DNA of 64,000 nt from Acinetobacter sp. CS-2. Lineage in GTDB: Bacteria; Pseudomonadota; Gammaproteobacteria; Pseudomonadales; Moraxellaceae. The DNA lies in contig NZ_CP067019.1 of NCBI RefSeq assembly GCF_016599715.1, forward strand, positions 2,232,001 through 2,296,000, read 5' to 3'. The notes beneath the pieces are model-generated. The model was not told where the DNA came from, ran no database searches, and saw only the letters and a list, made by a program, of their open reading frames with translations. How positions within the stretch are numbered: position 1 is the stretch's first letter; each line of letters begins with the position of its first letter. The translations under genes were made by a program, and so were the position numbers. Positions 45,923 through 55,914 of the stretch are shown piece by piece.

Positions 45923-46244
45923 TTCTAATTCATTATTAATAAGTTACTACACTTATCATATGACAATTTTAAAGAACTGTTCACATCTATTTTTACAGAT
46001 GGTTGCAAATAAAAAATCTGCTTACAATTTCCTCAGACTTTAGTTTTAAGCCCGCTAGTTTTTTAACAAAATCATGATAGATTAAATTATAAAATTGTTT
46101 TAGGGAATAAATTATCCCCATGAAATTACTAGGTTTTATTTTAATAGAAATACAGCTAGTATCAAATTTCAAACGTTTTTATTGAACAAGAAGTTCTAGT
46201 CTTAATACGATATATTTTAGTAAGGATTATAAGGAGAAATACAC
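45923..46244. other. 322-base gap with no gene seen
   Basis: A/T-rich divergent region between the KAP fragment and the universal stress gene. It should contain the promoter of the latter (candidate TTAATACGATATATTTTAG just upstream of AAGGAG). No RNA gene or repeat recognised. Confidence 0.4.
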
Positions 46245-46685
46245 ATGGCTTATCAAAATATCTTAGTACCAGTTGACGGTTCAGAAACAGCTTATGCAGC
46301 AGTGGCTAAAGCAGCTGAGTTTGCTAAAGCATTTGGCAGCAAAATTACAGTAGTTCAAGTTTTAGCACTTGATCCATATATCGCAGCGGAATACATTTCT
46401 GCTAGCCAAACCAATGACTTGATTGAACGTGCTCGTAATGCGATTGTTGATTCGCTAGCAGCAGCAAAGGCAAAATTCAATGAACAAGGCCTTGAAGTGG
46501 AAACTAAACTTCTTGAAGGACAAGTGATTCACCGTGAAATTGTGAGAGCTGCTGAAGATAGCCATGCTGATTTGATCATCATTGGTTCACATGGTCGCAC
46601 AGGTCTGAAAAAACTGTTCCTGGGTAGCGTTGCTCAAAGTGTACTCGGAGAATCTCATATTCCGGTGCTGATTGTTCGCCAATAA
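46245..46685 (+). CDS. Universal stress protein, UspA family
   Basis: 146 residues, one Usp domain. It opens YQNILVPVDGSETAYAAVAK and ends with the ATP-binding motif GSHGRTGLKKLFLGSVAQ, the G-2x-G-9x-G-S form of nucleotide-binding members. AAGGAG lies eight bases before the ATG. Such proteins accumulate in stress and stationary phase. It is monocistronic. Confidence 0.93.
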   Translation: MAYQNILVPVDGSETAYAAVAKAAEFAKAFGSKITVVQVLALDPYIAAEYISASQTNDLIERARNAIVDSLAAAKAKFNEQGLEVETKLLEGQVIHREIVRAAEDSHADLIIIGSHGRTGLKKLFLGSVAQSVLGESHIPVLIVRQ

Positions 46686-46753
46686 TATTCCCTTATATTT
46701 CCCATCTTTAACTAAAGGTGGGAAAATTTTATTCTGATCATCTACAGCTTTTA

Positions 46754-47089
46754 TCAACCATTCATCCACTGATATTGTTTTAAATTAATTTTATCTCCAA
46801 TCACCATTACCCCTTCTGCCACTAATTTTAATCGTTGAACATTTTCTCCGCTTTCATTTAATTTGTTTAGGCTAATTTTTCCTTGAGAGTTGATAACCCT
46901 ATGCCAGGGAATTTCCGCCGCTGAATCCAGATGCTTTAATACATAACCAACTAAACGCGCATGTTTCGGCAAACCTGCCATACGGGTGATCTGTCCATAA
47001 CTGGCAACTTTACCATATGGAATTAAGGCAACCACTTGCAGAATTTGACGCGCCAACTCATCACTGGAACGACCTGAATGTTCTGGCAT
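46754..47089 (-). CDS. Alkyltransferase-like protein (ATL), MGMT fold without the reactive cysteine
   Basis: 111 residues consisting of the DNA-binding half of O6-alkylguanine-DNA alkyltransferase. The helix-turn-helix is IPYGKVASYGQITRMAG with a recognition ARLVGYVL. The active-site PCHR is replaced by PWHRV, with Trp62, as in ATL proteins. ATLs bind O6-alkylguanine without repairing it and flag it for nucleotide excision repair. AAGGAG precedes the ATG by six bases. It is 81 bases from the antiporter gene upstream of it in coordinate order. Confidence 0.9.
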   Translation of the reverse strand: MPEHSGRSSDELARQILQVVALIPYGKVASYGQITRMAGLPKHARLVGYVLKHLDSAAEIPWHRVINSQGKISLNKLNESGENVQRLKLVAEGVMVIGDKINLKQYQWMNG

Positions 47090-47128
47090 ATAATCTCCTT
47101 AAATCATCCCATTTAAACTTTCAAGCTA

Positions 47129-47152
47129 TAAAAAAAGCCCGTTATGAGCTTC
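47129..47152 (-). terminator. Weak terminator after the antiporter gene
   Basis: On the minus strand AAGCTC-ATAAC-GGGCTT followed by a T7 run, a six-pair stem with one G-U pair, between the antiporter stop and the ATL gene. Confidence 0.5.
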
Positions 47153-47171
47153 TTTTATTTGTGTTTTACGC

Positions 47172-48671
47172 TTAGAAATTATCCGGACTTTCCAGACGTT
47201 TCACCACCTGTACTTTCTCCGGATTATGCATGACTGCAACACCATCTTCGGCTTTTTTATCAATTAAGGCATCCGGGTTATATACGGTAATAGTTTCATT
47301 GCCGTTGGCATCTTCACCAACAATATACTGGAAACCTTTGCGGTTCATTTTATGGCACAAGCGTTGATACCAGCCCTTAAAACCGGTGGTTTCTTCCTGT
47401 GGATTGTAATAAAAAGCATTCATGACCGCGGGCAAACCCAGTCCACAGACTACGCCTGAAAGTAAAACGGCAATAAAGGTATAACCAATCAGGATACTGC
47501 TGTACTCACTGAGTTCAGGAATATTCGCTACCGCCAGAATTAAAGCAAGCGAGATTCCGCCGCGCACCCCACCCCATGATAAAATTGCCAAACTACCGTT
47601 ATAGCTTTTGTTTCTAAAGTTCGGAAAAAATGCAAAGGACAGATAGTTGGCAGCAAAGCGCGAAGCATGCAGAATCAGGAACGCCACAATCCCGCCCAGA
47701 ATTAAACTAATGCTTAAATCCAGAATAAACAGTTCCAGACCAATCAAGGTGAACAAGAAGGAATTGATGATCCCTTCAACGGTATGCCAGAAATGGTTGA
47801 CTTCACGAATTTCGCGTTCCTGTAAAATTTCCTTCCACTTATTCCCAACCACCAAACCGCCAATCACACAGGCAATGGGTGCCGAAGCATGGGCAAATAA
47901 AGCCACCAAGTATGAACCACAAGCCAGTAATGCGGTGGTTAAAATCAAAGATTCCATTTCGTGTTTGCCACGAAGCAATCTTAAAATGCCCAGACCAAAA
48001 CCCCAGCCAATAATTATGGCCACCACAATCTCGTAAAGCAAAGTTTGCAACGTACCCACAATGGTAAAATGCTCACCCTGCAATACATATAATAAAGTCA
48101 TGAATACGGCGATACACATGGCATCATTAAATAGTGATTCACCTTCCAGTTTGACCATCAGGTGATGCGGTGCACGTACCGAACTGAGTACACCTTTAAT
48201 TCCGATCGGGTCGGTCGCACCCAATGCAGCACCTAACAGTAAAAGCACCAATAAATCGACATGCTTGCCAATTAGAAATTGATAGCCATATAAAGTGACA
48301 CCAAAAAACACCGCACACAGCACCAGTGCAATACTGGCCAAAATACTGATCGGTTTCCAGTGGCTTTTTAAATCGGACACTTTAAATTTTAAAGCGGAAG
48401 AGGTCAGGATAAAACAGATCACGCCATTGATTAAAAAATCATAGAAATCAATATGACGAACTGCTTCTTCAATATTGTGAATATTAATGGTGATGAACTT
48501 GTTGCCACTGAGTAAACTGGCACCCCATTGTAAAATAAAGACGAAAATTGCCGAAACAATGGGTACACCTATCGCCTGTGGGAAACCTAAAATACGCTTA
48601 TTAAAAATAGTCGTTGCAATTGAAAGCGCAAAAATAACTGTAAAGACCTGAAGAAAAAAGAAATTTCCCAT
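47172..48671 (-). CDS. Na+/H+ antiporter, CPA1 (NhaP-like) family
   Basis: 499 residues. About 12 TM helices span ~5-420, and a ~70-residue cytoplasmic tail ends the protein. The ion-binding ALGATDPIGIKGV (Asp in the TDP motif), LEGESLFNDAMCIAVF and LSWGGVRGGISLAL are CPA1 signatures. It exchanges monovalent cations for protons across the inner membrane. It is monocistronic; 237 bases of A/T-rich sequence precede it. Confidence 0.9.
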   Translation of the reverse strand: MGNFFFLQVFTVIFALSIATTIFNKRILGFPQAIGVPIVSAIFVFILQWGASLLSGNKFITINIHNIEEAVRHIDFYDFLINGVICFILTSSALKFKVSDLKSHWKPISILASIALVLCAVFFGVTLYGYQFLIGKHVDLLVLLLLGAALGATDPIGIKGVLSSVRAPHHLMVKLEGESLFNDAMCIAVFMTLLYVLQGEHFTIVGTLQTLLYEIVVAIIIGWGFGLGILRLLRGKHEMESLILTTALLACGSYLVALFAHASAPIACVIGGLVVGNKWKEILQEREIREVNHFWHTVEGIINSFLFTLIGLELFILDLSISLILGGIVAFLILHASRFAANYLSFAFFPNFRNKSYNGSLAILSWGGVRGGISLALILAVANIPELSEYSSILIGYTFIAVLLSGVVCGLGLPAVMNAFYYNPQEETTGFKGWYQRLCHKMNRKGFQYIVGEDANGNETITVYNPDALIDKKAEDGVAVMHNPEKVQVVKRLESPDNF

Positions 48672-48908
48672 TAAAGTTCCAATTTGAGCGATTGATTGGA
48701 ATAAAGCGAACGCATCCCACCATTTCCAAATAAATATTTAATTCAATACTATTTATTCACCGAATCAGTTTAACCATTTTTTCTTTGACCCACAAAATAG
48801 TTAAGTTTTTTTACATATTTTTAGCAATGATTTAACATAGCCCAAGATCCTTTTATTTAGTCTCTCCTCATTTTTTTCATTTCTCTCTACATTAAGTTGA
48901 ATTTAACC

Positions 48909-49466
48909 ATGCATCAAACAGTTAAAACCATATTTCGGCTTTTTTTTGCAGGGATCATTTTTCTTATTACCTTGACTTTATTTTTGAGTATTTTTTCAAA
49001 AAGCCGAGAAATTATAAAAGCAGATCAAGCTTTTCAGTACGCCACGCAGATTTCCTTAAAATCTACACCTGACAAACAACTGGTGCTGGTCTCGAATAAT
49101 CAACGTCCGGATCAGGCCATTTATATTGTGATTGCCCAGAACGGTTATATTGCCAAATTAAACTGCCAGCATTATCTGCAAGATATTTGTACAGATGAAT
49201 ATAACCAGTCCCATACCCGGCAAATCCAGCAATTAGACCTATTAAAAGTAGGTCAACAGCATTATATCCAGCAGGTTAGTTATCAAGATAGTCGTACCCA
49301 AAAGCAGCAGCAATGGTCTTATTCCAAGCCGCAAATTCAGCAATTTTATCAGGCTGATATTTCAGATTTAAAATATCACCTGTTTAGTATGGCACTGTTT
49401 GCATTGGCAGCACTGTATGTGTCTATTCGAATTATCCGGAACTTTAAACAGTTTATTCATGGTTAA
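48909..49466 (+). CDS. Uncharacterised membrane protein with periplasmic loop
   Basis: 185 residues from ATG 48909 (an in-frame TTG at 48897 is less likely). TM segments lie at ~8-30 and ~158-176. Between them is a hydrophilic, Gln-rich loop with two cysteines (KLNCQHYLQDICTDEY). The topology suggests a periplasmic sensor-like loop, but no kinase or cyclase domain is attached. Family not recognised. It has its own strong terminator. Confidence 0.65.
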   Translation: MHQTVKTIFRLFFAGIIFLITLTLFLSIFSKSREIIKADQAFQYATQISLKSTPDKQLVLVSNNQRPDQAIYIVIAQNGYIAKLNCQHYLQDICTDEYNQSHTRQIQQLDLLKVGQQHYIQQVSYQDSRTQKQQQWSYSKPQIQQFYQADISDLKYHLFSMALFALAALYVSIRIIRNFKQFIHG

Positions 49467-49468
49467 CA

Positions 49469-49498
49469 AAAAAAGAGGATTTAATATCCTCTTTTTTT
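49469..49498. terminator. Bidirectional intrinsic terminator
   Basis: AAAAAAAGAGGAT-TTAAT-ATCCTCTTTTTTT hairpin between convergent genes ending at 49466 and 49515. Confidence 0.87.
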
Positions 49499-49514
49499 AA
49501 TGCTTCATTGCTAT

Positions 49515-50420
49515 TTAAATGGCTTGATTAAAAGTATCACAATCGTTGATCTGACCTGATTTCAACCCGGTTTCAAACCATTTCATACGCTGCTGGCTGC
49601 TGCCATGGGTAAAACTATCGGGTACCACCTGCCCGGTCGCACGTTTCTGTAAATAGTCATCACCAATCTTATGCGCTGCATCCATGGCTTCTTCAATATC
49701 ACCCTGCTCCAGAAACTGGGTACGTTGCTGGTTATGATACGCCCAAATCCCGGCAAAACAGTCTGCCTGTAATTCCTGACGTACAGAAAGCTGATTGCCT
49801 TGCACTTCACTCGATTGGGCACGGGCCTTTTGCACTTGTGCCGAAATACCTAACAGCGTTTGCAGATGATGTCCCACTTCATGAGCCACCACATAAGCCT
49901 GGGCAAAATCACCGGCCTGATCCTGGCGGGACAATTCCGTGCTATTTTGCTCACCGGAAATACCCATTTGCTGACGCATATCTTTAAAGAAAGCCGTATC
50001 GATATACACTTTCTGATCTGAAGGACAATAGAAAGGCCCCATGGCAGATTGTGCGGTACCACAGCCCGAATCCACGATGCCATTAAACATCACCAGTTTC
50101 GGTGCGGCATACTGCGCATTAAGCTGCTGCTGGAACACTTGGCTCCAGGTATCTTCGGTATCTGCCAATACCGTACCGACAAAATCCATGGCTTCCTGCT
50201 GTTCCGGGCTTGGATTCTCCAAACCTCTGGTTTCAGCCGGTTGTGATTGTGAAGTGACCTGTTTGGTGGCCTGATAAGCCTGTTGAGGATCGACTCCAAA
50301 AAACTTCCAGGCCACGAATGCGACGATCAGCCCCAAGATACTAATCCCACCTGCTTTAGCTCCGCCACCACCACGACGGTCTTCTACATTGCTACTGATT
50401 CGACGTCCTTTCCAGCGCAT
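49515..50420 (-). CDS. Neutral zinc metallopeptidase, YpfJ family
   Basis: 301 residues. A single TM anchor lies at ~26-42 after a basic, Gly-rich N terminus (MRWKGRRISSNVEDRRGGG). The catalytic zinc motif is HEVGHH at 180-185. Other family marks are SGCGTAQSAMGPFYCPSDQK (~118-137), YIDTAFF and QELQADCFAGIWAYH with a further ligand. The domain faces the periplasm. The substrate is unknown in this family. It is followed 51 bases upstream in coordinates by a DUF808 gene on the same strand. Confidence 0.9.
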   Translation of the reverse strand: MRWKGRRISSNVEDRRGGGGAKAGGISILGLIVAFVAWKFFGVDPQQAYQATKQVTSQSQPAETRGLENPSPEQQEAMDFVGTVLADTEDTWSQVFQQQLNAQYAAPKLVMFNGIVDSGCGTAQSAMGPFYCPSDQKVYIDTAFFKDMRQQMGISGEQNSTELSRQDQAGDFAQAYVVAHEVGHHLQTLLGISAQVQKARAQSSEVQGNQLSVRQELQADCFAGIWAYHNQQRTQFLEQGDIEEAMDAAHKIGDDYLQKRATGQVVPDSFTHGSSQQRMKWFETGLKSGQINDCDTFNQAI

Positions 50421-50471
50421 AGTGCTTTTCCTTAGAATTAGCTCAATCTATTTTAGCGAGCTTTTTCATCA

Positions 50472-51398
50472 TTAAGCCTGTTTTGACTTGGACTTCATCT
50501 TCTGAATAACGCTAACCATAATTAAAACCAACAATCCAGCAACAAAACCAATCCCCAGATTAATTAAGGTCGGAGTCACTGCGCCAATAATATTGCCCAT
50601 TGTAGGAAGGTGTTGTACATAATCGACCGAATCTTCAGTGAAATGATGAAACCATGGAATGGTATGAGTAATAATTCCGCCACCCACTAGGAACATGGCA
50701 ATGGTTCCGACAATGGTCAAAGTTTTCATCAGTTTTGGGGCAAACGCCAGCAAACCGCGTCCCACAGTTTGCTTGAAACCCGATGCCTGCTTGGTTAAGT
50801 ACAATCCCAGATCATCAATTTTGACAATCATGGCGACAAAACCATACACCCCAATAGTCATGATAATCGCAATGGCTGACAGCACCATCACCTTAGTACC
50901 AAAAGCAGCTGTTGCAACGGTACCCAATGAAATCACCACAATTTCAGCAGACAAAATAAAATCGGTACGAATCGCCCCTTTGATTTTTTCTTTCTCGAAC
51001 TTGGCCAAATCGGTTTCAATGGCATTGAATTCTGCTTCAGCTGCTTCTTCCGTCGTGGCTTTTTTGTGCTGCACACTGTGCAGCACTTTTTCTACCCCTT
51101 CATAACACAGGAACAGACCACCAATCATCAATAACGGATTGATAAGCCATGGCGCGATCACACTAATCAGCAAGGCCAGAGGCACCAGAATCAGCTTATT
51201 CACGAAAGAGCCTTTGGCTACCCCCCAAACCACAGGCAGTTCACGCTCTGCACGCACACCACTCACCTGTTGGGCATTGAGTGCCAGATCATCACCCAAT
51301 ACGCCTGCGGTTTTTTTTGCCGCCATTTTACTCATGACAGCAACGTCGTCTAAAACAGTTGCAATATCATCTAATAATATTAATAAACTACTCGCCAT
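50472..51398 (-). CDS. DUF808 membrane protein (YedI-like)
   Basis: 308 residues opening [20 protein letters not shown], then [19 protein letters not shown], the characteristic DUF808 N terminus. About five or six TM helices follow (first ~70-100). A charged loop at ~115-145 faces the cytoplasm. Function unknown; members are conserved inner-membrane proteins. It may be co-transcribed with the metallopeptidase gene. Confidence 0.9.
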   Translation of the reverse strand: MASSLLILLDDIATVLDDVAVMSKMAAKKTAGVLGDDLALNAQQVSGVRAERELPVVWGVAKGSFVNKLILVPLALLISVIAPWLINPLLMIGGLFLCYEGVEKVLHSVQHKKATTEEAAEAEFNAIETDLAKFEKEKIKGAIRTDFILSAEIVVISLGTVATAAFGTKVMVLSAIAIIMTIGVYGFVAMIVKIDDLGLYLTKQASGFKQTVGRGLLAFAPKLMKTLTIVGTIAMFLVGGGIITHTIPWFHHFTEDSVDYVQHLPTMGNIIGAVTPTLINLGIGFVAGLLVLIMVSVIQKMKSKSKQA

Positions 51399-51596
51399 TC
51401 TTGTTATCCCTAAAGGTTCTATCGGCTATTTTAAAGAGAAAGATTCAAAAAAACTGTATCCACATCATTAAATTGTTCTTATTTTTTCAATGATCTGTTT
51501 TTATAGTGCCTGACATTCAAAAACATTATGCCGTACAATAAGACAATACATCAGCATATAAGTATGTAGTATTCACTACTTTGGAATAGAGAGATA

Positions 51597-52610
51597 ATGA
51601 GTAATCAAGACAATCGTCCTGTTATTTTGACTGGCGACCGCCCAACCGGACAACTTCATTTAGGTCATTTTGTAGGTTCTTTACGTTCACGCGTAGGTTT
51701 ACAGGATTCTCACCATCAACATCTCCTTCTTGCTGACGCCCAAGCTTTAACCGACAACGCCGATAACTTTGAAAAAGTACGCCGTAATATTATTGAAGTG
51801 GCAACAGATTATTTGGCTGTAGGTATTGACCCGACCAAAACCACGATCTGTGTTCAGTCCTGCTTGCCAGCACTGAATGAACTGACCATGTTGTATCTCA
51901 ACTTCGTCACCGTGGCTCGTCTGGAACGCAACCCGACCATTAAATCTGAAATTCAGATGCGTGGCTTTGAGCGTGACATTCCGGCTGGTTTCCTTTGCTA
52001 TCCAGTAGCTCAAGCAGCTGACATTACCGCCTTTAAAGCGACTGTAGTGCCAGTAGGTGAAGACCAGATTCCAATGATCGAACAGACCAACGAAATCGTG
52101 CGTCGCTTAAACCGTCAGATTGGTCATGAAATTTTACCTGAATGTAAGGCACTGCTTTCCAATGTTGGTCGTTTACCAGGTTTCGACGGTAAGGCAAAAA
52201 TGTCGAAGTCTTTGGGCAATACCATTGTGCTGGATGCATCTGACAAGGACATCAAAAAAGCTGTGAATGCCATGTATACCGATCCAAATCATTTGCGTAT
52301 TGAAGATCCAGGTCAGGTGGAAGGCAACGTGGTATTTACTTACCTAGATGCTTTCGATACCAACAAAGAAGAGCTGGAAGAGTTAAAAGCACATTATCGT
52401 CGTGGCGGTTTGGGCGATGGTACGGTGAAAAAACGTCTTGAAGGCATTTTGAAAGAACTGATTGGCCCTATTCGTGAACGTCGTATGGAATTACAGAAAG
52501 ATCCTGACTACATCATGGATATTCTAAAAACCGGGACTGACAAGTGCCGTGATATTACCCAGCAAACGCTTGATGAAGTGAAAGCAGGACTTGGCGTTTT
52601 CCACTTCTAA
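51597..52610 (+). CDS. trpS: Tryptophanyl-tRNA synthetase
   Basis: 337-residue class I synthetase. The HIGH-type motif is TGQLHLGHFVG near the N terminus and the KMSKS loop is AKMSKSLGN at ~200. YPVAQAADITAFKATVVPVG binds the substrate. It charges tRNA-Trp. GAGAG lies just before the ATG. Confidence 0.96.
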   Translation: MSNQDNRPVILTGDRPTGQLHLGHFVGSLRSRVGLQDSHHQHLLLADAQALTDNADNFEKVRRNIIEVATDYLAVGIDPTKTTICVQSCLPALNELTMLYLNFVTVARLERNPTIKSEIQMRGFERDIPAGFLCYPVAQAADITAFKATVVPVGEDQIPMIEQTNEIVRRLNRQIGHEILPECKALLSNVGRLPGFDGKAKMSKSLGNTIVLDASDKDIKKAVNAMYTDPNHLRIEDPGQVEGNVVFTYLDAFDTNKEELEELKAHYRRGGLGDGTVKKRLEGILKELIGPIRERRMELQKDPDYIMDILKTGTDKCRDITQQTLDEVKAGLGVFHF

Positions 52611-52625
52611 ACACTGTATATTTTT

Positions 52626-52656
52626 AAAAGCCCTTCTTTTCTAGAGGGGCTTTTTT
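52626..52656 (+). terminator. Intrinsic terminator after trpS
   Basis: AAAAGCCC and GGGGCTTTT arms with an A/T-rich centre and a T6 run, 16 bases past the trpS stop. Confidence 0.8.
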
Positions 52657-52836
52657 ATAGCTAAAAAATGAGCAATCAATCACACTAACCCAGAGTGATT
52701 AACCTGAATTAACACAACTTAACTAAAAGCATCATGAAATGACTCAGCATTCATTTTAAGATGTCTTAAATGCTTAGAGCTACCCCTAGTTCTAACATTC
52801 TCCTTAACCGAACTGTGCAAACAGATTCGTTGTTCT

Positions 52837-52871
52837 ACGCAATGATCACCCCAATCATTGCGTATTTTTTT
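52837..52871 (+). terminator. Orphan intrinsic terminator in the trpS-lysS gap
   Basis: ACGCAATGAT-CACCCCA-ATCATTGCGT is a perfect ten-pair stem followed by A and seven T. It reads on the plus strand, about 180 bases past the trpS terminator, with no gene in between. It suggests a short untranslated transcript ending here (see findings). Confidence 0.6.
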
Positions 52872-52906
52872 GCCTGATTTTCAAGCCATCATAAGTTTCA
52901 GGCAAT

Positions 52907-52934
52907 AAAAAACCCGCACTGAGCGGGTTCTTTT
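52907..52934 (-). terminator. Terminator of lysS
   Basis: AAAAAACCCGC-ACTGA-GCGGGTTCTTTT hairpin just past the lysS stop. Confidence 0.85.
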
Positions 52935-52944
52935 CATTCACAAT

Positions 52945-54474
52945 TTATGCATGTTTATGACGCATATGCGGGAACAAAATCACGTCACGGATGCTTGGTG
53001 CATTGGCAAAAATCATCACTAAACGGTCAATACCAATACCCTCGCCTGCTGTAGGAGGAAGACCGTATTCAAGTGCTTCAATGAAGTCTGCATCAAAGTG
53101 CATTGCTTCATCATCGCCGGCATCTTTTTCAGCTACCTGTGCCTGGAAACGTTCTGCTTGGTCAATCGGGTCATTTAATTCCGAGAAACCATTGGCCAGC
53201 TCACGACCACCGATGAAGAATTCAAAACGGTCAGTAATGTGCGGATTTTCATCATTACGGCGCGCCAATGGAGAAGTTTCCGCTGGATATTCGGTAATGA
53301 ATGTCGGTTGACGCAGTTTGGTTTCCACAGTTTCTTCAAATACGATAGTTTGAAGTTTACCCAGGCCAAAACCAGGTTTCACCTGTTCTTTCAATTCTTC
53401 CTGAACAAATTTAGCCAGGAATTCACGGTCATTTACATTTTCAGGCGTAAATTGCGGGTTGTGTTCCAGAATGGCATCAAACATCGAAATTTTCTTGAAT
53501 GGACCCTTGAAGCTATACACTTCTTCACCGTAAGGCACGTCAGTTGTACCCAAAATATCTAGCGCCAGTTTCTCCAGCATATTTTCAGTTAAAGCCATCA
53601 AGTCTTTATAGTCTGCATAAGCCTGATAGAATTCAATCATGGTGAATTCTGGGTTATGACGGGTTGAAACCCCTTCATTACGGAAGTTACGGTTAATCTC
53701 GAATACACGCTCAAAACCACCTACCACCAAACGTTTCAGGTAAAGCTCAGGTGCAATACGCAAGAACAAAGGCATGTCTAACGCATTGTGATGTGTTTCA
53801 AATGGACGCGCAGAAGCACCACCTGGAATCACATGCATCATAGGCGTTTCCACTTCCATGAAGCGTTCATTGCTTAAATAGGCACGAATCCCAGAAACCA
53901 CTTTGGCACGAATTTCAAAGGTTTTACGGGTTTCTTCGTTTACGATTAAATCCAGGTAACGTTTACGGTATTTGACTTCTGTATCAGTTAAGCCATGGAA
54001 TTTGTCTGGAAGTGGACGCAGTGACTTGGTTAAAAGTTCAAATTGCTCGATGTGTACATACAGGTCACCTTTACCTGAACGGCCGATATAACCTTCAACG
54101 GCAATGATGTCACCAAGATCTAAGCTTTTGATGGTTTCCAGTACTTCAGGTGCAAGTTCTTTACGTGCAACATAAAGCTGAATACGGCCAGTCATGTCCT
54201 GGATCACGATGAATGACCCACGGTTCAACATCACACGACCAGCCACTTTTACATGGACGTGTTCGCCAGCTTCAATTTCTTCTTTAGATTTTTCAGCAAA
54301 TTGGTCTTGTAAGTCTTGTGCATAGTGCTCACGCTTAAACGCGTTTGGCCATGGACTAATACCAGTTTCTTTTGCGTGGTCTTGAATCTGCTTTAACTTG
54401 GCATGACGCTGTGCAATTAAATCGTTTTCGGAAATGTGTGGTTCAGAAGTCGATTGAGCGTTATGTTGCGTCAT
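52945..54474 (-). CDS. lysS: Lysyl-tRNA synthetase (class II)
   Basis: 509 residues from ATG 54474, which follows GAGGCAGAG; a longer frame to 54564 lacks support. The N-terminal OB-fold anticodon-binding domain spans ~75-185. The class II core has motif 1 [20 protein letters not shown], motif 2 around [20 protein letters not shown], and motif 3 [20 protein letters not shown]. It charges tRNA-Lys. It is monocistronic. The IS256-family element lies 118 bases upstream of the start and may separate or replace promoter sequence. Confidence 0.97.
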   Translation of the reverse strand: MTQHNAQSTSEPHISENDLIAQRHAKLKQIQDHAKETGISPWPNAFKREHYAQDLQDQFAEKSKEEIEAGEHVHVKVAGRVMLNRGSFIVIQDMTGRIQLYVARKELAPEVLETIKSLDLGDIIAVEGYIGRSGKGDLYVHIEQFELLTKSLRPLPDKFHGLTDTEVKYRKRYLDLIVNEETRKTFEIRAKVVSGIRAYLSNERFMEVETPMMHVIPGGASARPFETHHNALDMPLFLRIAPELYLKRLVVGGFERVFEINRNFRNEGVSTRHNPEFTMIEFYQAYADYKDLMALTENMLEKLALDILGTTDVPYGEEVYSFKGPFKKISMFDAILEHNPQFTPENVNDREFLAKFVQEELKEQVKPGFGLGKLQTIVFEETVETKLRQPTFITEYPAETSPLARRNDENPHITDRFEFFIGGRELANGFSELNDPIDQAERFQAQVAEKDAGDDEAMHFDADFIEALEYGLPPTAGEGIGIDRLVMIFANAPSIRDVILFPHMRHKHA

Positions 54475-54591
54475 CTCTGCCTCGAATATGTGTAAAAAAC
54501 GGAAGTTGCATAGCATAGCAGATTTAGTGCAAATTTCGAATGTCTTATTGCTATACAAATGCACTGATTTGCTAAAAGCCGGGTTTCTTTA

Positions 54592-55909
54592 GGGACTGTT
54601 CTAAATTTTGTGTAAGTACTTAATTTTCATTTATCCTACTGAGGATAATAAAAAGAGGTACTTCACATGGATGAAGCTACAATCAAAAGTATGGCAGCTG
54701 AATTAGCTAAAGGTTTAAAAACTCCTGAAGATTTAAACCAAATGACAGCCATATTTAAAAAGTTCATGATTGAAACCGCTCTGAATACTGAGCTTTCTGA
54801 ACATTTAGGCTATGAAAAGCATCAACCTAAGAAAGGATCTAATGCACGTAATGGTTTTAGCTCCAAAACAGTTCTAACACAAGATGGGCAGCTTGCTTTA
54901 GATATCCCTCGTGATCGTGACGGCTCTTTTGAACCACAGATTATTAAGAAGCATCAAACGCGCATTACTAGCATGGATGATCAAATTCTTTCGCTATATG
55001 CGAAAGGAATGACAAATAGAGAAATTGTTGCTTTCTTTAAAGAAATGTACGATGCCGATGTATCTGCCTCCCTTATTAGTAAGGTGACGGATGCTGTCAT
55101 TGAACAAGTGACAGAATGGCAAAATAGAACACTCGATAGTCTTTATCCTGTTGTCTATTTAGATTGCATTGTTGTTAAGGTTCGTCAGCATTCAACAGTA
55201 ATCAATAAATCAGTTTATTTAGCATTAGGCATTAACCTGGATGGCCAAAAAGAACTTCTTGGCATGTGGCTTGCTCAAACAGAAGGTGCCAAATTCTGGC
55301 TGTCAGTCATGACAGAGCTTAAAAATCGAGGAGTGCAAGATATTCTTGTTGCCTGTGTAGACGGGCTAAAAGGCTTTCCTGATGCGATAGCCTCTGTCTA
55401 CCCTCATACTGATATCCAGCTGTGTATCGTGCATGTTGTACGCAATAGCCTGAGATTTGTGAGCTGGAAGGACTACAAAGCTGTAACAGCAGGATTGAAG
55501 GCGATCTATCAAGCAAGTACAGAAGAAAATGCTTTAAATTCCCTAGGTATCTTCTGCGATCAATGGAATCACCAGTATCCAAAAATTGGAGAATCCTGGC
55601 GGGCAAATTGGGAAAATATCCGAACGATCTTTAGCTATCCTGCTGAAATACGCCATGCGATTTATACAACAAATGCAATTGAATCATTGAATAGCGTGAT
55701 TCGCCATTCAACTAAAAAGAGAAAGATCTTCTCTTCTGATGATTCAGTGAAAAAGGTCATTTATTTAGCAACTTCAAATGCTGCTAAAAAATGGACCATG
55801 CCAATTCAAAATTGGCGTTTAGCGATGAATTGGTTTACGATTCAGTTCGATGATCGATTAAAAGATCATTTATAAAAAATGGAACTTACACAAAATAATT
55901 TACAGGCTC
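54592..55909 (+). mobile_element. IS256-family insertion sequence, complete
   Basis: About 1318 bases. The ends share CTGT and the block TTTTGTGTAAGT in inverted orientation (left 54596-54628, right 55870-55906), with mismatches between. TTCTTTA occurs at 54585-54591 and again at 55911-55917, consistent with an 8-base target duplication with one mismatch. An intact transposase fills it. It sits upstream of lysS, and its right duplication includes the stop codon of a decayed minus-strand frame. Confidence 0.83.
54667..55875 (+). CDS. IS256-family (mutator-type) transposase
   Basis: 402 residues. The N-terminal part has ELSEHLGYEKHQPKKGSNAR and NGFSSKTVLTQDG. The DDE core shows VVYLDCIVVKVR (first Asp), VACVDGLKGFPDAI (second Asp) and TTNAIESLNSVIRHSTKKRK (Glu), the IS256 hallmark. 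The C-terminal WRLAMNWFTIQFDDRL also fits. The frame is intact, so the element may be active. AAGAGG lies before the ATG. Confidence 0.93.
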   Translation: MDEATIKSMAAELAKGLKTPEDLNQMTAIFKKFMIETALNTELSEHLGYEKHQPKKGSNARNGFSSKTVLTQDGQLALDIPRDRDGSFEPQIIKKHQTRITSMDDQILSLYAKGMTNREIVAFFKEMYDADVSASLISKVTDAVIEQVTEWQNRTLDSLYPVVYLDCIVVKVRQHSTVINKSVYLALGINLDGQKELLGMWLAQTEGAKFWLSVMTELKNRGVQDILVACVDGLKGFPDAIASVYPHTDIQLCIVHVVRNSLRFVSWKDYKAVTAGLKAIYQASTEENALNSLGIFCDQWNHQYPKIGESWRANWENIRTIFSYPAEIRHAIYTTNAIESLNSVIRHSTKKRKIFSSDDSVKKVIYLATSNAAKKWTMPIQNWRLAMNWFTIQFDDRLKDHL

Positions 55910-55914
55910 GTTCT

